DNA from: DATKZB01 sp035528235
Lineage (GTDB): Bacteria > Planctomycetota > Phycisphaerae > FEN-1346
Length of the DNA stretch: 5,094 nt
Assembly (NCBI GenBank): GCA_035528235.1
Contig: DATKZB010000024.1
Coordinates: 1-5,094, forward strand
Direction of reading: 5' to 3'
Shown: positions 1 to 5,094 of the stretch, piece by piece
Layout: each line of letters opens with the position of its first letter
How positions within the stretch are numbered: position 1 is the first letter of the stretch
The notes under the pieces: model-generated
Databases searched by the model: none
What the model was told of the DNA's origin: nothing
The model's input: only the letters and a program-made list of their open reading frames with translations
Position numbers and translations under genes: made by a program

Positions 1-219
1 GCTGCCCGCCCCCAGCGTCTGGGCGCTTTGCATCCAGCCGGGGCCGGACTTCGAGAAGTACCACCGCCACCGCTTCAGGACGCCGCCCTTTGCGAGGTCG
101 GCCAGTTCGGCCTTTTCTTTGGCGAGGGTCGCGGGGTCCGAGCCGGTGAACATCGGCAGGCCGTGCGGGACCTCGAACCGCGGGGGTTCGTTCGGGGGGC
201 CAGACGGAGTTGCGCTCAT
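1..219 (-). CDS. N-terminus of a putative membrane transporter, possibly Nramp-like (partial, runs off the left edge)
   Basis: Read on the minus strand, 73 codons are open from an ATG at 219-217 to the window edge. The first 50 residues or so are polar and proline/charge-rich (begins MSATPSGPPNEPPRFEV), as expected of a cytoplasmic N-terminal tail. They are followed by an aromatic/basic stretch (KRWRWYF) and then SGPGWMQSAQTLGAGS, which looks like the start of a first transmembrane helix. From memory, a GPGW-QSA-TLG-GS motif just after a short polar tail occurs in Nramp-like divalent metal transporters of Planctomycetes; this is recall, not a search. The start is supported by GGAAAGGA at 226-233 (minus strand), 6 nt upstream, and by a promoter-like pair further upstream. 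The gene is divergent from the oxidoreductase array, so it is not in the same operon but may share a control region. A different multi-pass transporter is possible. Confidence 0.6.
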   Translation of the reverse strand, partial: MSATPSGPPNEPPRFEVPHGLPMFTGSDPATLAKEKAELADLAKGGVLKRWRWYFSKSGPGWMQSAQTLGAGS

Positions 220-225
220 GGCGTA

Positions 226-233
226 TCCTTTCC
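226..233 (-). promoter_or_regulatory. Ribosome binding site for the divergent transporter gene
   Basis: GGAAAGGA on the minus strand lies 6 nt before the ATG at 219-217. It fixes the start of the left-hand gene. Confidence 0.6.
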
Positions 234-249
234 GGAAGGCGTCTCAGAG

Positions 250-277
250 ATAATATGGTTTCAGCACTCCTTTTCAA
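250..277 (-). promoter_or_regulatory. Candidate sigma70-type promoter for the divergent transporter gene
   Basis: On the minus strand, TTGAAA (277-272) is followed after 16 bp by TATTAT (255-250). Each matches the housekeeping consensus at 5 of 6 positions. The spacing is slightly short but workable. Transcription would start near 243, giving a leader of about 25 nt that contains the ribosome binding site. It lies in the most AT-rich part of the window. It is a sequence match only, and no comparably good promoter was found facing the + strand. Confidence 0.4.
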
Positions 278-289
278 CAAGTTCCTTGT
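277..289. promoter_or_regulatory. Short dyad (possible operator) in the divergent intergenic region
   Basis: ACAAG-TTC-CTTGT is a perfect 5-bp inverted repeat around a 3-bp centre. It sits immediately upstream of the candidate -35 element of the minus-strand promoter, where a regulator could act on either divergent gene. The arms are short, so chance occurrence is possible. The rest of the region from 290 to 396 is GC-rich with no clear promoter or terminator. A 7-bp inverted pair (GAACCGG at 291-297 and CCGGTTC at 344-350) is too widely spaced to mean much. Confidence 0.2.
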
Positions 290-396
290 GGAACCGGTCG
301 GGTCCGGTACCATGGCGCGGTTCGTGCCCGCCGGGGCGTCGGCCCGGTTCGAATGACCGAAACCGCCGGCTTCCCCGGATGTTTAAGGAACATGCC

Positions 397-404
397 AAAG
401 GAGG
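397..404 (+). promoter_or_regulatory. Strong ribosome binding site that sets the start of the first oxidoreductase
   Basis: AAAGGAGG lies 4 nt before the ATG at 409. The match to the anti-Shine-Dalgarno sequence is near perfect. It favours the ATG at 409 over an in-frame ATG at 379 and over more distant in-frame starts that would run antisense through the transporter gene. The Tat motif then falls at residues 9-15, the usual place. Confidence 0.7.
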
Positions 405-408
405 CACT

Positions 409-1764
409 ATGCCGCTGTTGAGCGCTCGTCGCACGCGGCGGGAATTTTTAAGGACGACGGCAGCGGCGGTGGTGGCACCGTACGTCCTGACGTCCACCGC
501 GCTGGGTGCGGCCGGCCGGCCGCCGGCCAGCGAGCGGATCGGCATCGGCTGCATTGGCATCGGCGTGATGGGGCAGGGACACGTCCGGCACTGCCTGGAG
601 CTGCCCGAGGCCCAGATCGTCGCCGTGTGCGACGTGGACCGCTGGCGCCGCGAACACGCCAAGGCCGCCGTCGAGGCCCGGTACGCCGAGCAGCGGCCCG
701 GCGGCCAGTTCCGGGGGTGCGAGGCGTATAATGATCTGCGCGACCTGCTGGCTTGCCACGACGTCGACGCCGTCCTCATCGCCACCGGCGATCGCTGGCA
801 TGCCCTGGCGACGAGCCTGGCGGTCCAGGCCGGCAAGGACGTCTACTGCGAGAAGCCCATCTCGCTCACCGTCCGTGAAGCGCGGGCCATGGTCGAGGTG
901 GTCCAACGCTACGGTCGCGTCTTCCAGGGCGGGCTTCAGCAGCGATCCTCCGGCGAGTTCATCAAGGCCTGCGACCTGGTCCGCGCCGGGGCGATTGGAA
1001 AGGTCCGGGTCGTCTACGTCAACCACCCGGGCACGGTGGGCAATGTGGGCCTGCCGGCCGAGCCGGTGCCTGACGGCCTGGACTGGGACCTCTGGCTCGG
1101 ACCGGCCCCCTGGCACCCTTACAACAGCCGGTTCCATCCGTACGGCCAGCCGTCGCACGTCGTGCCTTGGCACTTCTGCCGCGATTTCGGCGGAGGCAAC
1201 CTCACGAGCAACGCCGTGCACGCCTTCGACGTGGTCCAGTGGGGCCTGGGCATGGACGAGGGGGGACCCGTCGAAATCACGCCGCCCGAGCCCGGCGAGG
1301 TTCCCGTCCTGACCTACCGGTACGCGAGCGGCGTGCTGCTGCAGGTGGTCGGCGTCCGGATCGACCCCCAGAGGCTCCTGGTGCCGGAAGAGTTTGTCCC
1401 GGCTACGCCCATCCAGAACTTCGGGGCTCTGTTTGTGGGCGAGCGCGGCTGGATTCACGTGGGTCGCGGCGGGTACCTCAAGGGCTTTCCGCAAGAGGTG
1501 CTGGAGGCGTTGCCCGGCTGGCAAGGCCGCCGGCCGCCGGCGCGCGGCCATCATCAGAACTGGCTGGACTGCATCCGGACGCGCGGGCGACCGGTCTGCG
1601 ACGTGTCGGTGGGGTGCCAATCGACGATCGTGTCGCACCTGGGATGCATCGCGCACTGGACGGGCAGGACGCTGAAGTGGGACCCGGTGAAGGAACTCTT
1701 CGTCGGCGACGACGAGGCGAACCGCTGGCTCGACCGCCCGAAACGCGAACCCTGGCGAATCTGA
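409..1764 (+). CDS. Tat-exported Gfo/Idh/MocA family oxidoreductase, array gene 1 (divergent active site)
   Basis: This is a 451-residue NAD(P)-dependent oxidoreductase of the Gfo/Idh/MocA type, predicted to act outside the cytoplasm. A twin-arginine signal is visible (TRREFLR, residues 9-15), followed by a hydrophobic stretch and a likely cleavage zone near residues 33-35 (ALGAA). The Rossmann nucleotide fold starts at residue 44, with the glycine motif G50-x-G52-xx-G55 and an acidic strand end (VCDVD, 73-77). The family EKP motif is at 148-150. The C-terminal alpha/beta domain contains LDWDLWLGPAPW and GGGNLTSNAVHAFD (261-274), and the protein ends in REPWRI. Two usual residues differ: the PDHWH block reads GDRWH (127-131), and the aspartate four residues before His271 is Ser267. 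Substrate use may therefore differ from the neighbours, or activity may be reduced. The first 22 residues or so do not match the other signals, but the rest of the signal does. The next gene begins 18 bp downstream. Substrate unknown; a sugar or sugar derivative is likely for the family. Confidence 0.9.
   Translation: MPLLSARRTRREFLRTTAAAVVAPYVLTSTALGAAGRPPASERIGIGCIGIGVMGQGHVRHCLELPEAQIVAVCDVDRWRREHAKAAVEARYAEQRPGGQFRGCEAYNDLRDLLACHDVDAVLIATGDRWHALATSLAVQAGKDVYCEKPISLTVREARAMVEVVQRYGRVFQGGLQQRSSGEFIKACDLVRAGAIGKVRVVYVNHPGTVGNVGLPAEPVPDGLDWDLWLGPAPWHPYNSRFHPYGQPSHVVPWHFCRDFGGGNLTSNAVHAFDVVQWGLGMDEGGPVEITPPEPGEVPVLTYRYASGVLLQVVGVRIDPQRLLVPEEFVPATPIQNFGALFVGERGWIHVGRGGYLKGFPQEVLEALPGWQGRRPPARGHHQNWLDCIRTRGRPVCDVSVGCQSTIVSHLGCIAHWTGRTLKWDPVKELFVGDDEANRWLDRPKREPWRI
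474..540 (+). repeat. Array repeat copy 0: signal-peptide segment of gene 1
   Basis: These 67 bp encode the hydrophobic end of the signal, the cleavage zone and the start of the mature protein (ends ASERI). They match 1845-1911 in gene 2 with a single mismatch at 528; the first 54 bp are identical. Upstream of 474 the similarity to the other copies stops abruptly, and downstream of 541 it fades into the enzyme body. Unlike the other copies, this one has no preceding gene end, since it is the first in the array. Confidence 0.85.
508..523. repeat. 16-bp perfect GC palindrome, first of three copies
   Basis: GCGGCCGGCCGGCCGC is its own reverse complement. Identical copies lie at 1879-1894 and 3167-3182, each at the same codons (Ala-Ala-Gly-Arg-Pro-Pro) of the signal cleavage region. 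In the fourth gene the unit is altered, but GCGGCCG and CGGCCGC arms still flank a 6-bp centre. It could fold into a hairpin in DNA or mRNA about 100 nt after each start codon. Coding constraint and high GC may fully explain it. Confidence 0.6.
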
Positions 1765-1929
1765 CGAAAAAGGGAAAAACTCATGATGCGCAAGGCGGGT
1801 GTTTCACGGAGAGATTTCCTGAAAGGGGCTGCGGCGGCGTTTGCGGCACCGTACGTCCTGACGTCCACCGCGCTGGGTGCGGCCGGCCGGCCGCCGGCGA
1901 GCGAGCGGATCGTCATGGGCGCCATCGGC
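1678..1929 (+). repeat. Array repeat copy 1: junction of genes 1 and 2
   Basis: The unit covers the last 87 bp of gene 1 (from a Trp codon through the stop), the spacer, and the first 49 codons of gene 2. Its 3' end, 1849-1929, matches 3137-3217 at 79 of 81 bases; both differences are silent, and the last 66 bases are identical. Its 5' part holds GAACCCTGGCGAATCT (1747-1762), identical at 3040-3055 and 4379-4394. CTGAAAGGGGCTGCGG (1819-1834) is also shared by all three junctions. Confidence 0.85.
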
Positions 1930-3057
1930 GTGGGGGCCCAGGGCGGCGGTCATCTGGGCGGCCTCGCCAGGCACAGCCGGGTGGAAGTGGTGGCCGTATG
2001 CGAAGTGGACCGGGAACGCCTCGCGAAGGCCCTGGCGAAGGTCCCGAACGCCAAGGGGTACAACGATTTCCGCGAGGTCCTCGCCCGGCCGGACGTCGAA
2101 GCGGTGGTGATCGCGACGCCGGACCATTGGCACGCGCCGATTTCCATCGTTGCCATGAGGGCCGGCAAGGACGTGTACTGCGAGAAGCCGCTCACGCTCA
2201 CCATCCGCGAGGGCCGCGCGCTGGCCGACACCGCCGGACGGTACGGCCGCATCTTCCAGACCGGAAGCCAGCAGCGGTCGGGCGCCGAGTTTCACACGGC
2301 GTGCGAACTGGTGCGCAACGGTCGTATCGGACGCCTCCACACCGTCAAGGTCGGGATCGTCACCCGTGGCGGCAGCAACAAGCCGTGGTCGCCTCAGCCG
2401 GTGCCGGAGAGGCTCGACTACGACTTTTGGCTCGGCCCGGCGCCGTGGGCGCCCTATCATCCCGATCGTGTCCACTACAACTTCCGGTTCTGCTCGGACT
2501 ACTCGGGCGGCGACGTGACGAACTGGGGGGCGCATCACCTGGACATCGCCCAGTGGGGCATCGGCGCCGACGAGAGCGGACCCCTGGAGGTCGAGGGAAC
2601 GGGAAAGCGCAACCGCACCGGCCTGCACGACGTGTTCTATAACATCAACGTCACGTACACGTATGCGGGCGACGTGAAACTTATACTGGGCGGCGGCAAC
2701 AGCGGCGGCACGCGGTTTGAAGGCACCGAGGGCTGGATCCACGTGGACCGCGGCAAACTGGAGGGCGAACCGAAGGCCGTGCTGAAATCCAAGATCGGGC
2801 CGGACGAGATTCACCTCACATTCTCCAAGGGGGGGCACATGGGGTCGTGGATCGATGCCGTCCGCAGCCGGCAGACGGACTACATCACGGCCCCGCCCGA
2901 GGTGGGTCAGCGCTCCGCCACCGTCTGTCACCTCGCGAACATCGCGATGCTGCTCGAACGCAAACTGCGGTGGGACCCCGTGAAGGAACGCTTCGTCGGC
3001 GACGAGGATGCGAACCGGTGTCTCGACCGCCCGAGGCGGGAACCCTGGCGAATCTAA
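1783..3057 (+). CDS. Tat-exported Gfo/Idh/MocA family oxidoreductase, array gene 2
   Basis: This 424-residue protein is the most canonical of the four. It has a Tat signal (SRRDFLK, residues 8-14; hydrophobic to about 31; cleavage near ALGAA), so it is probably exported folded with cofactor bound. The Rossmann domain has G49-x-G51-xx-G54 and VCEVD as the second strand end. PDHWH is at 113-117 and the family EKP motif at 134-136. The C-terminal domain contains LDYDFWLGPAPW and SGGDVTNWGAHHLDIAQWG (from 241), with Asn247 where many relatives have Asp, and His251 conserved. A GWIHVDRG strand and the terminal REPWRI follow. The start at 1783 (ATGATG) aligns with the M-V starts of genes 3 and 4; AAGGGA at 1770-1775 is 7 nt upstream. 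The family oxidises or reduces sugars, cyclitols and related compounds; one branch (GH109) is an NAD-dependent glycosidase, which I cannot exclude. Thirteen bp separate it from the next gene. Confidence 0.93.
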   Translation: MMRKAGVSRRDFLKGAAAAFAAPYVLTSTALGAAGRPPASERIVMGAIGVGAQGGGHLGGLARHSRVEVVAVCEVDRERLAKALAKVPNAKGYNDFREVLARPDVEAVVIATPDHWHAPISIVAMRAGKDVYCEKPLTLTIREGRALADTAGRYGRIFQTGSQQRSGAEFHTACELVRNGRIGRLHTVKVGIVTRGGSNKPWSPQPVPERLDYDFWLGPAPWAPYHPDRVHYNFRFCSDYSGGDVTNWGAHHLDIAQWGIGADESGPLEVEGTGKRNRTGLHDVFYNINVTYTYAGDVKLILGGGNSGGTRFEGTEGWIHVDRGKLEGEPKAVLKSKIGPDEIHLTFSKGGHMGSWIDAVRSRQTDYITAPPEVGQRSATVCHLANIAMLLERKLRWDPVKERFVGDEDANRCLDRPRREPWRI

Positions 3058-3217
3058 CAGGAGAAAACGCATGGTGTGCAAGCCGGGCGTTTCGCGGAGA
3101 GCGTTTCTGAAAGGGGCTGCGGCTGCGGTGGTGGCGCCGTACGTTCTGACATCCACCGCGCTGGGTGCGGCCGGCCGGCCGCCGGCGAGCGAGCGGATCG
3201 TCATGGGCGCCATCGGC
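2971..3217 (+). repeat. Array repeat copy 2: junction of genes 2 and 3
   Basis: It has the same layout as the junction before it: 87 bp of gene end, a 13-bp spacer, then the first 49 codons of the next gene. The gene-end part differs from copy 1 at roughly 10 of 88 positions by eye. The signal-peptide end is nearly identical to copy 1 (two silent changes in 81 bp). The 16-bp GC palindrome recurs at 3167-3182. Confidence 0.85.
3059..3063 (+). promoter_or_regulatory. Ribosome binding site that sets the start of array gene 3
   Basis: AGGAG lies 7 nt before the ATG at 3071. It supports that start over an in-frame ATG at 3008, which lies inside gene 2, would bury the Tat motif 29 residues into the protein and has no such site. 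Confidence 0.6.
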
Positions 3218-4396
3218 ATCGGCGGCCGGGGGCAGGGCGTCATGGGCGGGCTGATGGGAAACCGAGAGGTCCAGGTGGTCGCCGTCTGCGACGTCGACCG
3301 CAACCGTCGCGAAAAGGCCCGGGCGAGTGTGAACAACCGCAACAGGAACAACGATTGCGCTGGCTACAACGACTTCCGGGAACTCCTCGCCCGCGACGAC
3401 ATTGACGCCGTCCTCATCGCCACGCCCGACCACTGGCACGGCCTGATGTCTGCCTGGGCGGCGGAGGCCGGCAAGGATATCTATTGCGAGAAGCCGATGG
3501 CTTCGACGATCGGCGACGGTCGCGCTGCCGCTGACGCCGTCCGCCGCTACGGCCGGGTCTTCCAGACCGGCAGCCAGGAACGGTCGACCGGCAATTGCCG
3601 CTTCGCCTGCGAACTGGTCCAGAACGGTCGGCTGGGCAAGATTCACACCGTCACGACGTTCCTGCCGACGGGCGACCGGCACTCCGGTGCCGCCGGGCCG
3701 ATGCCCGTGCCCGACGGGTTCGACTACGACATGTGGCTCGGCCCGGCGCCGTGGGGGGCGTATCATCCGAGGCGCTGCCACGGCTCGTTCCGCTGGATCA
3801 TCGATTATTCGGATGGAGAACTCACGGACCGCGGCGCCCACGCCAACGACATCGCCCTCCTCGGCGCCGGGCCGTTCCTCAAGGGTCCCGCCACCATCCA
3901 GGGTAGCGGCACATTCATCAAGGATCCCCTCTGGGACACTCCTTACCAGTACCACATCGAGTTCACATACGCGAGCGGCGTCCGGTTCATCGTGGACAGC
4001 AGCAACTCGCCCGGCGAGGAGGTTTGCGGCATCACCGGCGACCACCGCGGCGTCCTGTTCGAGGGCGACCGCGGGCAGTTGTTCGTGGCGATCCACGGCG
4101 GGGCGCTGGCGGCCACCCCGCCGTCGCTGCTGCAGGAAAAGATCGGCCCGGGCGAGATCCACCTCAGCCGCCCGCGCGACCACCGGCGCAATTGGATCGA
4201 GGCCATCAAGACACGCGGGCCCACGGTCGCCCCCGCAGAGGACGGGCACCGGACCGCCACGTTCTGCCACCTGACGCTCATTGCATGTCGGCTGGAACGC
4301 AAACTGACGTGGGACTTCCAGGCGGAGCGATTCATCAACGACGACGAGGCAAATCGGATGATTCACCGTCCGAAGCGCGAACCCTGGCGAATCTAA
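3071..4396 (+). CDS. Tat-exported Gfo/Idh/MocA family oxidoreductase, array gene 3
   Basis: This 441-residue exported oxidoreductase has a Tat motif (SRRAFLK, residues 8-14) and a signal almost identical to that of gene 2. The Rossmann fold shows G49-x-G51-xx-G54 and VCDVD, then an Asn/Arg-rich insert (NNRNRNNDCAGYNDF) that gene 2 lacks. PDHWH is at 119-123 and EKP at 140-142. The C-terminal domain has FDYDMWLGPAPWGAYHP and DGELTDRGAHANDIALLG, with both Asp253 and His257 of the classical D-x3-H active-site pair. The Gln-Trp after the next Asp in genes 1 and 2 is replaced by Leu-Leu. A segment around GEEVCGITGDHRGVLFEGDRG replaces the GWIHV strand of the first two proteins, so the substrate pocket probably differs. 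It ends in KREPWRI. Seventeen bp separate it from gene 4, again with an AAGGA site, so the genes are probably co-transcribed. Substrate unknown. Confidence 0.92.
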   Translation: MVCKPGVSRRAFLKGAAAAVVAPYVLTSTALGAAGRPPASERIVMGAIGIGGRGQGVMGGLMGNREVQVVAVCDVDRNRREKARASVNNRNRNNDCAGYNDFRELLARDDIDAVLIATPDHWHGLMSAWAAEAGKDIYCEKPMASTIGDGRAAADAVRRYGRVFQTGSQERSTGNCRFACELVQNGRLGKIHTVTTFLPTGDRHSGAAGPMPVPDGFDYDMWLGPAPWGAYHPRRCHGSFRWIIDYSDGELTDRGAHANDIALLGAGPFLKGPATIQGSGTFIKDPLWDTPYQYHIEFTYASGVRFIVDSSNSPGEEVCGITGDHRGVLFEGDRGQLFVAIHGGALAATPPSLLQEKIGPGEIHLSRPRDHRRNWIEAIKTRGPTVAPAEDGHRTATFCHLTLIACRLERKLTWDFQAERFINDDEANRMIHRPKREPWRI

Positions 4397-4413
4397 CGGA
4401 AAAGGAAAAACAC

Positions 4414-5094
<681 letters not shown>

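Noticed and set aside
291..350. GAACCGG / CCGGTTC inverted pair as a large operator or hairpin
   Set aside because: Seven-base GC-rich arms 46 bp apart are expected by chance in this composition.
28..408. In-frame upstream extension of gene 1 by up to 127 codons
   Set aside because: It runs antisense through the transporter start and the intergenic region, has no family similarity, and would bury the Tat signal. The strong ribosome binding site at 397-404 supports the ATG at 409.
379..408. Alternative ATG at 379 for gene 1
   Set aside because: It adds ten residues (MFKEHAKGGT) with no good ribosome binding site; those codons include the Shine-Dalgarno sequence itself.
1765..1782. Terminator or attachment site in the short gaps between array genes
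   Set aside because: The gaps are 13-18 bp, A-rich, with no inverted repeat or T-run; they are explained as ribosome binding sites in an operon.
3008..3070. Earlier in-frame start for gene 3, overlapping the end of gene 2
   Set aside because: The extra 21 residues are an out-of-frame reading of gene 2's conserved tail. The ATG at 3071 has AGGAG 7 nt upstream and aligns with the other starts.
731..4274. Additional + strand open frames inside the oxidoreductase genes, including a 491-codon frame spanning 1167-2642
   Set aside because: They overlap genes with clear family motifs, are very rich in Arg, Gly, Ser or Pro, and cross the gene 1-gene 2 junction without a domain of their own.
448..4366. 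Long minus-strand open frames opposite the array genes (about 400-515 codons)
   Set aside because: They are mirror frames of high-GC coding sequence. Their translations are Arg/Pro/Ala/Val-rich with no recognisable domain, and they repeat only because the genes above them repeat.

Overview
The window is high-GC bacterial DNA. It carries one divergent, partial gene at the left edge and then four tandem genes on the + strand. All four encode Tat-exported oxidoreductases of the Gfo/Idh/MocA family. Three signs suggest Planctomycetota or a close PVC-group relative: high GC, a tandem expansion of secreted Gfo/Idh/MocA proteins, and the wording of the sequences (SRRDFLK signal, PDHWH, YCEKP, WLGPAPW and a terminal REPWRI). 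This assignment rests on remembered family patterns, not a search.

Layout: 1-219 (minus strand) is the N-terminal 73 codons of a membrane protein, possibly an Nramp-like metal transporter. 220-408 is a divergent intergenic region with a plausible minus-strand promoter and a small dyad. 409-1764, 1783-3057 and 3071-4396 are complete oxidoreductase genes of 451, 424 and 441 residues. 4414-5094 is a fourth gene that is still open at the right edge (227 codons visible). The gaps between the four are 18, 13 and 17 bp, each with a purine-rich ribosome binding site and no visible terminator, so they very likely form one operon.

The most notable feature is the architecture of the array. The end of each gene, the spacer and the signal-peptide start of the next gene are nearly identical at the DNA level, including silent positions. 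The enzyme bodies between these junctions have diverged strongly, including in likely active-site residues. This looks like a set of cassettes with fixed ends and variable cores, kept alike at the edges by recent duplication, gene conversion or recombination.

Functionally, the genes predict a set of related but non-identical NAD(P)-dependent enzymes, exported folded with cofactor bound. They probably act on sugars, sugar acids, cyclitols or glycosides in the periplasm. The substrates cannot be read from the sequence. No phage, CRISPR, transposase, tRNA or rRNA signal was seen.
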